From Prillingera fragicola (Eukaryota; Basidiomycota; Tremellomycetes; Trichosporonales; Trichosporonaceae), in the NCBI GenBank assembly GCA_002335605.1, contig BEDY01000007.1:62001-126000 (forward strand): a stretch of 64,000 bases of DNA, read 5' to 3'. A model generated the notes under the pieces. That model did not search any database. It was not told where the DNA came from and saw only the letters and a list, made by a program, of their open reading frames with translations. Of this stretch, positions 1-11,005 are shown one piece after another. The position numbers and the translations under genes are program-made. Each line of letters starts with the position of its first letter. The first letter of the stretch is position 1.

Positions 1-528
1 ATGGCCGGCTCGGTGCGGGGAGGGTGGTGCGAGCATGGAGTCGGTGCGAGCGCATGTGGGGTGGGCTGCCCTGATCAGCTGCCCTCGGCGGCAGGCTCGG
101 TGGTGCGCCATCCGGATATCCTAGCAATACCAGTTTTCCTACCATGCCCGTTGGCGCCGAGGTACTTCCTCTTTGTATCGCGACATTCTCTTTTGCAGGG
201 CGCCGGTGCATAAGGAGGTGGAAAGACTTCAACCTTTGTGGAACGACATCCGTCGGGCTCGGCAAGGTAGTGTCGAATAGCTTGGGACGGATTTTGGCTG
301 CTGGGCAGGTTGTGATGCGTTTCTTGAACCGAACCTGTCTTGTGGTGGATTGTCGCATCCAGGACGACAGTCTTAAGCCTTGGGTGGACTGAAGACACCA
401 GGTTGCTGGGTCATCTCCGCCTGGCTGTACTTGTCAAAGGGTTTAAGAGGCTCCGCACATGAGTCGTCGACATGGCAGAGGGCCATTCACAATACACTTC
501 TTCATTACCATCGCTACATGACCATCCT
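1..528. other. No gene recognised (window edge)
   Basis: Short overlapping open frames occur on both strands, but none carries a family motif or a splice pattern leading into a recognisable protein. The stretch lies just past the 3' end of the minus-strand DUF2804 gene and probably holds its terminator region and part of a neighbour outside the window. Confidence 0.5.
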
Positions 529-1580
529 CTACCAAGTCTTGGTCACATCCTCGGCAAAGCCGACAATGTTCTCAAACTCGACAACCTCCTTGCCGGTGTC
601 AAACTTGCCCTTCCAGATGCCAAAGACCTGGTCGGTGTTGCTCTTGACCTTTTCGGTATCAATCCTCGAGATCTTGTCATAGTCGACTGTCAAAGTTGCG
701 TCAAGCCCTCCACCGTGGATACGCCACGGCTTCATGTAATCGGCCTCGTCGTACTCCCACACCAGCTTCTCCGAGATCTTGTAGACAGTCTTGTCAAGCA
801 AGAAGCTGTTCTCGGTACTGCCGGTGCCGTCGGTCCACTTATCGCCAATCTGCATACCCATGGTACGCCCGTCGGCGAGGCGGCCGCAGCCAGCTCCCCA
901 GTTCCAGTGCACATCGTGGGGCCACCGGCCACGGCCGTGGTCGAGCACCGCCCAGCTCTCGCCCTTGGGAACAGGGAAGGTCTCGTCACCAATCGTGACC
1001 GTGCCTTCAGCAGGGCGGCTAATGTCCTTGACAGTGTACTGGAACAGGACATCGTCCCATGGCACGACGACGGCGAGGAGCTCGTGGCCCTCGGGCTTGT
1101 GGGCAATGACATCAAACGACGCGCCAGGGATCGAGGCGCGGATTCGCGTGCCTCCCGAAACCTGGTCAATGTCGACCGTGAGGTCGCCCTGGCGGGCCTC
1201 GGCGTGCTGGTCGCCGACCTGGGGCGGGAGGACGACACTGTCCTGAGACCCCGAGGAGGCCTTGAAGACGGCCTTCTTGGTGGCGCGGTCAAAGACCCAG
1301 ACCGATGCAGGGGCAGCAAAATCAATGTTGGCTATGGAGAAGGCCAGGAAGTGGGTCGGCGTCATGACGCACCAGTACTCCCAGCTGTTTGGTCAGTTGG
1401 TGGCTCAAAATGCCCCAACACTTACCGACGGTTGCGGGGGCTGAACGTCGTACCGTCAATCCCAGACGTGTCGACTAGGGCACTGCGTGCCCAGCCGTGA
1501 GCGGCCTTGTTGAATTTGCCATCCGGGGTGGTGAGCTTGACTGGCTCAGTCAGCTCCTTCTCGTTGAGCTTGACGGTCAT
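529..1580 (-). CDS. DUF2804 domain protein
   Basis: Two exons (1580-1426 and 1384-529) joined by a 41-nt intron give about 337 residues. The start at 1580 gives MTVKLNEKELTEPV, the usual DUF2804 opening in which an acidic ITEP-like motif precedes a GKxN...GWAR segment. The intron join restores RWEYWCVMTPTHF at residues 52-64, a hallmark of the family. Further conserved blocks are LDHGRGRWPH (about 199-208) and HWNWGAG (about 211-217). The family is found in fungi and actinobacteria and has no established biochemical role, so none is assigned. No signal peptide or membrane segment is evident, which suggests a cytosolic protein. The long plus-strand frame opposite it is an antisense shadow. Confidence 0.85.
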
Positions 1581-2771
1581 TGTGGCTTTGACAATGGGGT
1601 TGTGGGCAAAGCGAGGCGATAGTGTCCCTCTCTCTTCAAGGCTTAGCGACACATATGTTGCCAGATTATACGATCCTCGGAGTGTGTCGGTGGCTGTGAT
1701 TGGGAATGCGATATCCCCATCTTGCTTACATTGCCAGGATGTACGGAATGTAAGAGCAACATTCTTTCCAAGTTTGCTTACCAAGTGCAGCTCCAGAGAC
1801 CCATATTTCCTCATTCCGAAGGGAGCCGTACACTGCCGTACCCGCTGCCCACGACTACAATGCTATGTTGTTTGCGTCGGACAGTGACTGCCCACCGGCC
1901 ATCACCGGATCATCGACCACCGGAGGATTAGCCGACCGATTTCCCTGTATCCCCTTGTCTAACTCCTCCGATACCCTGTCTCTCTGAGGTGAACGTTGGT
2001 GTACGTTGGGCAACCTTGGCAGTCTTGGACCACCACGGGAGAGGATTGCGAGTGACTGGAAAGGCACAGACGACTGCATGCTGTTAAGGGGTACGTGTTC
2101 CCGAGCACAGCCGCTCTCCTCGTGACGAGGGAACACGGGCTGCTCGCTTGGTGTACGGTGCTTGAAGACAACATGTTCCAGGTACACGGCACAGGATCAG
2201 TCACATGCATACTCGACCCCATTAAACCCAATTGCTCTGCTCTCAATTGCTCTCCTCTCAAGCCAAAGATCTGCTCGGTCGGCCGGAGCGAGCGCACGAG
2301 ACCGACAATACGGCGGCTACTGCGCTCTCTCGGAGCTTGAGCAATCCTCGGAGCTCCTGCTGCAATCCTCCAAACGTCCGAGCCGAGCGTGGCCCCGCCA
2401 TCCAGCAGTGTTCCCATGCCCAGTGGCCCCGAGTCCGCAAGCCCAGCCGTGACGCCGGCCGTGAGGTCTACGCACTGGAGCCCCGTCGCCACCTGACATG
2501 CACGGCCGAAGAATGTGCATTTTGAGGTTGAGCCGCGGTCTGTCCGGCAGCGATTGGGGATACAGATGGCGCCGCGGCCTTGGTATTGGTGATACGCTGC
2601 TATACGACGCGTCCAGAGTTGCGATCAATTCATCTGGTGTTACTCGCTTCTGCAGACAAGAGATGGGGTTGGTGGATTTGTGTGCCCGAAGGGAGCCGAT
2701 TCAAATGGATAAAGGCTCGTGACACAAGGTGGTTGCAGTGCCTCCCCCATTGCTCTGGACATTTGTCAATC
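1581..2771. promoter_or_regulatory. Divergent intergenic region, DUF2804 / MFS transporter
   Basis: About 1.2 kb separates two divergent starts. Only short frames without family motifs are present, so this is best read as the shared 5' regulatory region of both genes. I could not identify a defensible TATA box or operator. Confidence 0.45.
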
Positions 2772-4417
2772 ATGGTGAGCTACTACAACGGAATCGAGAA
2801 CAACAGTCACCCATCGTGAGTTTATCTGAATTTCGCGTGAATTTTCGAGTGGTTACTAACAGGATAGGTGGTGGAAAGACCCCGGTCTGCGATGGAACGT
2901 AGTGTGGGTGAGCCTCTCGGCTCTCCTGTACGGTGTCAAGGGTTACGACTCTGGCATGCTCAACAACATGCAGGCTGTGCCCAAGGTGAGTTGAGTGTTT
3001 TACACAGGTGGCTGACGTACAGTTCTTTGAGACATTCCCCCAGCTCAAGAGCAACTCGAGCCTCCTCGGCACGACCACTGCGGTCATGTACCTTCCTGGT
3101 CTCATCTTCCCCTTTGTCGGCGCCTGGCTCGCCGACAAGGTTGGCCGCAAGATTCCGCTGCTCATTGCCATCGTTGGTGCTATTATCACCCCCATCATCC
3201 AGGCTACGTCGCACGGTCTTCCCCAAATGATCGTCGGTCGCTTCCTCATGGGCACATTCTCGTGTGTCGGTGCCGTCTCGGGCCTCGCCATGTGCGCCGA
3301 GCTGTCCCACCCTCGCTTCCGTGCCCAGGCAATGTCGCTCCAGCTTTCAATGTACTACATCGGTAACATTCTTTGCAGTGCCACAGCCTACGCCACCATC
3401 AACAACATTATTGGTTCCGAGTGGAGTTGGCGCCTGCCCGTGCTCCTTCAGCTTGTCCTCCCTTGCCTCTGCCTGCCCCTCGCCATCTTTATCCCTCAGT
3501 CTCCTCGCTGGCTCATTGGAAAGGGACGCGTCGATGAGGCACGCCAGGTGCTTGCCAACCTCCACGCCAACGGCAAGACTGACGATCCCCTTGTCGAGCA
3601 CGAGGTTATCGAGGTCATCAACGCTATCGAGCTCGAGCGCGAGGTCACTGCTGGCTGGTCGTCGCTTCTCAAGACCAAGGCCAACCGCTGGCGCATGCTC
3701 ATCGTTGTTCACTCGGCCGCTGGCGCACAATTGAACGGAATCGGAATTGTTGCCTACTACATGGTCCCAATGCTCAAGATTGTCGGCATCACCGACTCCC
3801 GCAAGCAGTCGCAGCTCATCATCTGCCTGGCTATCACAAACTTGTTCACCAACACGTGCGCAACCTTTGTCGTAGACCGTGTGGGGCGCCGCCCCATGTG
3901 GCTCTCCTCCACCGCCGGAATGCTCATCTTCCTCATCCTAATCACCGGACTGTCCGGCGCATACCAAACCCGCGGCGTCCCAAACACTTCCATGGGCAAT
4001 GCCACCATTGCCTGCATTTTCCTCTTCAATTCTGCGTACGCACTGGGTTACATGCCCCTTGGCACGCCATACACCACTGAGATCCTGCCGTTCGGCATTC
4101 GCGCAAAAGGTATCGCCATCAGTACGATTTCCACCTACGCCTCCCTTTGCCTCAACACGTGGGTCAACCCGATCGCTCTCTCGGCTATTTCTTGGAAGTA
4201 CTACTTTGTCTACATCGGCATGCTCATCTACCTCTTCTGCATCGCCTACTTCTTCTTCCCCGAGACCAAGGGCCGCACCCTCGAAGAGGTGGCCTACATC
4301 TTCGACGACCTGCCTCCCGACGCCCTTACCCAGCGCCCTCACGACCTCGAGAAGGGTGCAGACGAGGTTGACCACAAGCCCAACACTCCTGCACTTGACC
4401 ATCGCGAGATCAAGTGA
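2772..4417 (+). CDS. MFS sugar-porter family transporter
   Basis: Three exons (2772-2815, 2868-2985, 3023-4417) encode about 518 residues. The first two small exons supply the N-terminus and TM1 (WNVVWVSLSALLYGVKGYDS). The last exon carries the other membrane segments. Major-facilitator and sugar-porter signatures are visible: DKVGRK after TM2 (about residues 93-98), SPRWL at about 214-218, VDRVGRRP in the second half, and PETKGRTLEE near the C-terminus. Length and motif order match fungal hexose/lactose-type permeases of the plasma membrane. The substrate cannot be read from sequence; lactose/galactoside or hexose uptake by proton symport is a family-level expectation. The last 30 or so residues are charged and probably cytosolic. 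Confidence 0.88.
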
Positions 4418-4858
4418 GAAATGGGCGAGGTTCGCGTCAGTGTACGAGGTGATGGATGTGCCACTAGTCAACAATCAAGGTAGTCAACAATCAAGGGGGA
4501 TGTGCGGGTGTACAATTACTTCTGGCCAGTGACCCACTGGCTTTGTTCAGTTAGTTTCCTCCCTATGCATATCCCTCCTGCGTCTCACAACTAGCACACT
4601 AGCCAACGAGCTCTGCTGCTGTATACATGTCGCAGATCGCAAAGAGGGGACTGAGGCTACCCTCATGCCCCGCCGCTTTGCGAAACTTACATAATCCAGC
4701 CATGTGTCTCAGCTTGACGCCAAGCGCGCCCCAGCGCCCTCCACCTCCACATTCCGCTCCATCCATCAACATCCTCTCGTCATCCATCATCTGTCAGTCA
4801 CCCAGAGCAGCTTGCTACATCGTCTACATCGTGCAGAGCAGCAAAAGAAAAAGGAAAC
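4418..4858. other. Intergenic, no gene seen
   Basis: This is the 3' region of the MFS gene up to the minus-strand tRNA-Ile. Small open frames only. An A-run at 4848-4852 (T5 on the minus strand) is the likely Pol III terminator of the tRNA. Confidence 0.5.
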
Positions 4859-4952
4859 TGACCACTGACAGGATCGAACTGCCGACCTTTGCATGGGCTA
4901 GTAACTCTTCGAGGTATTAGTACAATGCTCTAACCAGCTGAGCTAAGCGGCC
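4859..4952 (-). tRNA. tRNA-Ile(AAU) with 20-nt intron
   Basis: Read on the minus strand, the 7-bp acceptor (GGCCGCT/AGTGGTC with discriminator A), D arm, anticodon stem TTGTA/TGCAA and T arm with a GTTCGATCC-type B box all fold. The anticodon loop is C-T-AAT-A with a 20-nt intron (4895-4914) after position 37, the canonical eukaryotic site. The mature length is 74 nt. A T5 run follows the 3' end. A second copy with an identical exon body lies 0.7 kb away in the opposite direction. Confidence 0.95.
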
Positions 4953-5653
4953 GTTAATGTGTGCGCGTTTCGAGTGCGGCTGTGGCCTAATGATCCAAGG
5001 GAGAGACGATTCAGGACCAGAGCCTGTCACCGCAGACAACGTTGAGCACGACCGGCCGTCAGAGGAGGCAACGGCCAATTATGGCAGCTAATCCCGGGCA
5101 GCCAGTGTCTGAAGCCCAGTGGCACAACTCCCTGATACGCCAAGATCGTCTCGAGCCTTTTCGTTTACCCACCGTGAAGGGCAAGGAGCGTACCCCGCCG
5201 AGGTGCAGCTGTGCCCCAAATACTCAATCCTTTTTTATCCGTCACTCCTTCTCTCATCCCCCGGTTTTTGCCAACGCACCATACCGATGCTTCCTCCAGG
5301 AGGTACACCTGTACGTAAGGCATTCACGGGTGGCTGGGGCGAGCTCGTCATCTCGCCCATTCCAGCTGGTCGTGACGTTCGATCAACCTACCTCTTCCGC
5401 GGCCATGACTGCTACGACCACCTTTATGTTGTATTTAATTATAAAATATTGAATAGGACAGTGCTGACACCTGCATGATACCCCGAATTTGCAATGGTCG
5501 AGCACGTTATAAGAACAAACAGAATGGAAGAGGGCAAGTTTGTGCAGCGTAGTGGGACAGTGCCTCACCGACATGGAGCGTTGCCACAATTCTGCCGAAG
5601 CTGAGACAACAGGGTTCACGCTCACAGAGCAAAAGGTGATTTCCAAAATATAA
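4953..5653. other. Spacer between inverted tRNA-Ile genes
   Basis: About 700 nt lie between two divergent tRNA genes. Open frames here (for example 5042-5452) have no recognisable motif. An AT-rich patch at 5430-5455 stands out from the GC-rich background. I see no protein gene. Confidence 0.5.
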
Positions 5654-5746
5654 GGCCGCTTAGCTCAGCTGGTTAGAGCATTGTACTAATATCTTGATTA
5701 GATATCAGTCATGCAAAGGTCGGCAGTTCGATCCTGTCAGTGGTCA
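5654..5746 (+). tRNA. tRNA-Ile(AAU) with 19-nt intron
   Basis: The acceptor, D, anticodon and T arms have the same sequence as the copy at 4859-4952, and the anticodon is AAT at 5688-5690. The intron (5692-5710, 19 nt) is unrelated in sequence to that of the other copy. The mature length is 74 nt including discriminator A. A T5 terminator follows at 5750-5754. Confidence 0.95.
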
Positions 5747-5749
5747 TTC

Positions 5750-5754
5750 TTTTT
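5750..5754 (+). terminator. Pol III T5 terminator of tRNA-Ile
   Basis: A run of five T starts four bases after the tRNA 3' end, the usual RNA polymerase III stop. Confidence 0.8.
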
Positions 5755-6091
5755 GGCGTTTGTTTTGTTATAGTTCTCTATCCATCAAATGCTGTTGCAT
5801 CTCACAGCCTTGTTACCCCGGTACAGGAAGCACTCGCACAACTTGTTCTTGCAAGGTGGGCGACAAATGCTGGTCGCTTGAACAGACAACGACCGAGGCA
5901 GACGGACATGCCCGGTACCAGGTGCCCGGCGCGGATAGTAACCGGCATCGAGTCCACCGCAACATTCGTCCTCAGCAATATCGTCTCAACGTTCTTTAAC
6001 GTTCATTGATCTACTAGCTAGCTTTCACTTTCAAAGACGACACCACGAACACGCCACCCTCCGTAACCTAATCCTTACTCCAGAACACGCC
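5755..6091. other. Intergenic upstream of thioesterase
   Basis: No coding motif is seen. This is likely the promoter and 5' UTR of the thioesterase gene. Confidence 0.45.
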
Positions 6092-6836
6092 ATGCCAAAC
6101 CTCGTCCCATTCCCTCCCAAAGGCAAAGCCGCCTTCAAGGCCTTCATGGAGCGCGTCCCCTTTGCCCCCGAGATGCACAAGGCCGTGCAGCCCGAGTTGA
6201 TGGAGCCGCTGATTGAGCCCAACGCTCGTGGTGGCATTACAATTCCCGCCGAGGGCTGGACTTGTGTCTACTCGGTTGTCGTGCAGCCTGGTATGTCCCC
6301 GGGCAAGGAGGAGCGGGGCTGACGAACAGAAATGTGTAATGCGCTAGGAAACATGCACGGCGGTGCTGCGGCAACCCTCGTTGACACGTGAGCCTGCAGT
6401 GGTTGGATCGTTTAGCTGACACTGCAGTATCTCGTCCACGGCCCTCTCTATGATCACGACGCCAACCTTCTGGGGCCCACCCATGCTGTCGGGTGTGAGC
6501 GTTGCGCTCGACGTCAAGTACCTCAACCCCGCGCCCCTGTGAGTTATCGCCCTCGGACGCCGTCTCAGCCTCTCATCTTGCCCACATTCGATGAAACGGA
6601 ACCGAGCTGACGTCTGTAGTGGTGCAAAGTGCCGTATCACTGTCTTTGTTGAGCACATGGGTGGCATGTTGAGCAACCTTCGTATCGACGTGAGTGACCA
6701 CGGGTCGTCTCGGGAGCTATGGTTGTGATCATGGACTGACTAGCAGATTACCGACTGGGACACTGGACGCCGGTTTGTTAGCGGTGTGCATGTCAAGGCG
6801 TGGAAGGCAGGTCCCAAGAAGGAGGCAAAGTTGTGA
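6092..6836 (+). CDS. Hotdog-fold acyl-CoA thioesterase-like protein with PTS1
   Basis: Five exons (6092-6290, 6348-6387, 6428-6538, 6620-6689, 6747-6836) give about 169 residues, the usual size for the PaaI/ACOT13-type 4HBT family. The second exon carries NMHGGAAATLVDT (about residues 68-80), matching the family HGG...ATLxD motif that forms the catalytic helix and binding site. The products would be free acid and CoA, but the actual acyl substrate is unknown. The protein ends in KKEAKL, and AKL fits the peroxisomal PTS1 consensus [SAC][KRH][LM]; peroxisomal import is an inference. Exon 2 is only 40 nt, so automated callers may miss it. Every join keeps frame. Confidence 0.88.
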
Positions 6837-7216
6837 GGTCGGGAGCGAGGGATTGTCAACAATGGGAATTTGAGTTGCGGTGTATGCAGCGGGGATCAGG
6901 TTGGGCAGCAACAGGGACTGTATGCAAGGTAGACGTCGAGTATATGTCATCAAGTACTACTGTGCATGGAGCATGGCCTGCAAGGGAGGGCTTGACTGTC
7001 CATGCAAGCAAGAGCAATGATGCCGAGCCCGGCTCGTGGGTCCTGAATGTGGGCGGGCACCCTCCGTCATTCGCATCCATCGTCCTCCATCAACCTTCCA
7101 CTCACGACACAACAACTCACACCTACATCTGTGCAGCTAAGCGCATCGCACACTTGCACTCTCTCCACACGCAGCAGAGCCCCAACCTCGAGCTCCCGGA
7201 ACTCATCCATACCCGC
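6837..7216. other. Intergenic upstream of oligopeptidase
   Basis: An open frame in the same phase as the next gene runs back to about 6800, so an N-terminal extension cannot be excluded by stops. Its translation has no family similarity I recognise and overlaps the 3' end of the thioesterase, so I treat it as 5' region. Confidence 0.45.
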
Positions 7217-9995
7217 ATGGTCCTCCGCCCGCGCCCCACGTGGATACGACGCGTCCTCACTCTGGCATCCATAACCCCACTTGCATTCACACCTCGACAC
7301 TTCTCCATCCTCTCCAACATGTCTCCCAACACTGCCTACCCCAAACCCCCCGTCGCCCCTCCTTCATGGGTCTACACTCCCGAACTCGTTACCAAGCGAG
7401 TCGACGAGTGCATCGAGACGGACACCAAGACGCTCGACCATGTCGCCGCCCTCCCCAAGGACAAGCGCACATTTGACAGCGTTGTCCGCTACATGACGCT
7501 CAAGGACGCCGATTCCGAGATTCGCGTCGAGGACCCCATGTTCCTCCAGTACGTCAGCACCGACGCTGGCATCCGCGATGCTGCTGTCGAGGGCCAGAAG
7601 AAGCTGTCTGTGAGTTGTCGCCGCCGGCTTTGTCTTTCCTCCACTTCTACTGTCTGCGCGAGCGCTCTCACTCTCCATTCTTGCATTCACGGGGTTGCCA
7701 TGTGTAGCGCACTTACAAGCTGCGCGTTGGGGCGGCACCTGGGTGTCCCCGCTGTCGTCCACCTGTTGTCGCTCGCGGATGGCACTGTCGGCGCCATCCC
7801 CACGTCCACTACGCTCGCTGGAGGTCTACCAGATGTGCATGCTTGCATCTTGGTGGCCATGGCCAGCACGACCCATGCTCTGCGCGGCTGGCGATGGCTA
7901 TTCTCGCATGCTCGCATGAGCGTCGTGTCGTCTGACAGCTTGGACCCCTGACACTGCGTGTCACTGTCGGCCTCCACCGGCCTGCCCACGCGGTGACCTC
8001 CACGACCTCCACCACCCCACCCCCACACCCCGGCATGCACTTGCTGACGCGCATAGGAACACGGCCTCAAGATGATGAACCGCGAGGACATTTTCGAGGC
8101 TCTTCTCGACGCCGAGGCCCACACCAAGGCCCAGGATGTCAAGCTCAACCCCGAGGAGCAGCGTGCCATGGACCGCTGGATCCGCGACCGTAAGCGTCAG
8201 GGTCTCAGCCTGCCCAAGGACAAGCGCGACAAGTTGCTCGCGCTCCAGACCAAGATCATGGGGCTCGAGGTCGACTTTCAGCGCGCATGCAACGAGGAGA
8301 AGGGATTCCTCCTCTTCACCAAGGAGGAGCTCGAGGGTGTCCCCGAGTCGGCCATGGAAGGCTACCCGCAAGAGGACGGCAAGTACCGCGTAACTTACAA
8401 GGTGTGTCCACAGTGTGCCCAGAGCTGATGGCAGACGCCCGACATTGTCCCCATTTTCGGGTACGCCGATGTCCCCGAGACCCGCAAGCGTGCTCAGCTT
8501 GGCTACGAGGGCAAGACGATCCAGAACGCTCCGCTTCTCGACGAGATTATCCAGCTCCGCCGCCAGGTCGCTGACCTCCTCGGCTTTGACACCTTTGCCG
8601 ACTACATTCTAGACGTACGCCCTCTCCAATGTTTTTGGCTGACATGCAGATCAAGATGGCCAAGAACGCCAAGAACGTCTTTGCCTTCCTCGACGACCTC
8701 CAGAAGAAGGTCACTCCTCTGGGTCTCGCCGAGCGCAAAAAGTTGCTTGACCTCAAGCGTGAGGTGCACGAGAAGCGTGGCTGGCCCGTTGACGAGGAAT
8801 TTAACCTCTGGGACTACCGCTACTACGACCGCCTCTGGACGGAGCGCGAGCTGGCCCTCGACGACGAAAAGGTCAAGGAGTACTTCCCCGTCGACAAGGT
8901 AGTGCCCACCATTCTTGACATCTACAAGAAGCTTCTGAGCGTCAACTTTTACCCCGTGCCCCGCGATGAGGAGCACGGCGGCGAGACTTGGCACAAGGGT
9001 GAGTCGCCTACTGAAGCAGAGCTGACTGTAGACGCCGACGCGTACGCCGTCTGGGACAGCAAGGACGGAAAGGACGGCGACTTCCTCGGCTACATGTACC
9101 TCGACCTTTTCCCCCGCGAGAACAAGTACGGCCATGCCGCTGTTTGGGGTCTGCATTCGGCCTGGGTCAAGGAGGATGGCAGCCGCACGTACCCTGTCGT
9201 GTGCATGGTTGCCAACCTCGCCAAGGCGACTCCCAGCCGCCCCGCGCTCATGAAGCACTCGGACGTTGTTACCTTCTTCGTGAGTTGCCATCTATGTCCG
9301 GCGCTAACTCTCAGCACGAGATGGGCCACGCCTTCCACGGTCTGTGCTCCAAGACCCAGTTTTCCCAGTTCCATGGCACCCACGTCGCCCGCGACTTTGT
9401 TGAGGCTCCCTCGCAGATGCTCGAGAACTGGTGCTGGCTCCCCGAGCAGCTCAAGAGCATGTCGGCGCACTACAAGACTGGCGAGCCTCTAACCGATGAC
9501 TTGATCGCCAGCATTGTCAAGAGCAAGAACGTCAACCAGGGTCTGTTCAGTCTCCGTCAGCTCTTCTTCGGTCTCTTCGACAGTGAGTCTTTCTCTCCAT
9601 ACATTAGCTGACAAGCAGTGACAGTCCACACCTCCAAGGAGGACCAGGACCTGACCAAGCTCTGGTGCGACATGCGCGAGAAGACGTCGCTCGTCTCCAC
9701 CAAGGGCGAGTACGTCGGTGGCCAGTCGGGCTTTGCCCACATTGTCGGCGGCTACGGCGCTGGCTACTACGGCTACCTCTACTCGCTCGTGTTTGCGGCC
9801 GACATGTTCGAGTCCGTCTTCCGCGCCGACCCAATGTCCCCCGCCCTCGGTGCCAAGTACCGCGAGCACATTCTCGGTCCCGGCGGCAGCCGCGACGAGA
9901 TGGACAGTCTTGTTGCGTTCCTTGGGCGCAAGCCCAACAACGAGGCGTTCCTCAAGCAGCTTCTCAGTGGAGCTGATCCCGAGGCTCGCCTGTAG
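7217..9995 (+). CDS. PRD1: M3 metallo-oligopeptidase (saccharolysin / thimet oligopeptidase type)
   Basis: Seven exons (7217-7609, 8057-8401, 8435-8614, 8650-8998, 9032-9279, 9315-9582, 9619-9995) encode about 719 residues. Exon 6 opens with the zinc-binding HEMGH motif (HExxH, residues 506-510), and the third ligand is Glu about 535 in FVEAPSQMLENW, as in thimet oligopeptidases. GGYGAGYYGYLYS near the C-terminus is the family substrate-binding loop. Such enzymes degrade short peptides in the cytosol and mitochondria. The first Met (7217) gives a basic, serine-rich leader (MVLRPRPTWIRRVLTLAS) that resembles a mitochondrial presequence. A second in-frame Met at 7319 would give a cytosolic form. 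The C-terminus ARL also loosely fits PTS1. Intron 1 is unusually long (447 nt). Confidence 0.93.
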
Positions 9996-11005
9996 TTAGA
10001 GAGGTAGTAGTCAGAAGTAGACCAGTTGGCTGCATACGTTGATAATGCATGTGCGTATCTCGGACGTTGGCTCGGGGTCCTACTATCGCCACCCTTGACA
10101 GTCATTGGCCACACAAACGCATGCAAATATGGGGGCGGAGGACGCGGTGTATCGAGAGAGCCCTTGTCCACTCTGTCTCCCGAGTGCCCTTTACAGCCAC
10201 ACACCGCACGTCTTGGTGCAGATGCACGCCCAACTGATCAATCGCCCACTATGTCGAGGTGGAAGATTGAGCCTGAATATCTACCCAACCTTGGACCCTT
10301 GAGAGGCTGATCCAGGAGAATGAGACTGGGCTGCAGTACGCGGCGAAGCCTGGACCAGGCCTTTTGGCTATACAGACACTGCAGTATACAGACACTGGAG
10401 TTACAGAGCAAGGGTGCATTGCGATTGCAGTGTTGTACGCCCTCTTGCAACCAAAGTCGACAGTCAAACCCAGGTGGATTCCTTCTCTCCCGTAGCAAGG
10501 TTCCAGGCTTTGCGGACCAACAAGCCAAGGCCACTACGCTTGTCTCACGTACGCCAATTAAGCCATTATGACCAAGATGCTTTCGCCGTTTGCTAACTGC
10601 TTCATCGCCGTGTCAATGGAGCGGGGTTTCGTGTAGTGGAGGTGGGACAGGATGTGGGACACGAGGGACGGGGCTGGGAGGAGCTCGCCGGGTGGGGCGG
10701 GATTCGGGGTTGATAGTGTAGCGAACAGAGGAGATTGACATGTTGTGTACGCTGCTGGTGTATGCGCTGCCAGAGGGGAAGAGTGTTTAGATAGTGTTGG
10801 GTGAGGCTGGGTCGACCGACTTGGGGTGCCTCCACAATGACGGCGGACGATTATGCGCAACATTAAAATGAATGCCAATATGCCACAGTACTGTATGTTG
10901 CTGTGCGCCTCGTTCGTGCTGTTCAGTTGGTATACATGACAACTCTACACTACTGCCTACCTGACCATACTACCTGACCATACTACCTGACCGTCACGCA
11001 CACAC
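9996..11005. other. Convergent intergenic region, no gene seen
   Basis: About 1 kb lies between the 3' ends of the oligopeptidase and HMG-CoA lyase. Small open frames on both strands (for example 10558-10878 minus) lack motifs. A short direct repeat lies at 10373-10399 and a triplicated TACCTGACC-type repeat at 10957-10993. Confidence 0.5.
10957..10993. repeat. Short tandem repeat, CTGACCATACTAC unit
   Basis: Three near-identical copies of a 13-nt unit (CTGACCATACTAC, the last diverging) lie just past the HMG-CoA lyase stop codon, in its 3' UTR. Confidence 0.7.

Noticed and set aside
472..1500. 342-codon plus-strand frame
   Set aside because: Antisense to the DUF2804 gene. Open because of strong third-position GC bias; no motif.
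6800..7216. In-frame upstream extension of the oligopeptidase
   Set aside because: Overlaps the 3' end of the thioesterase and has no family similarity. The start at 7217 gives a sensible presequence.
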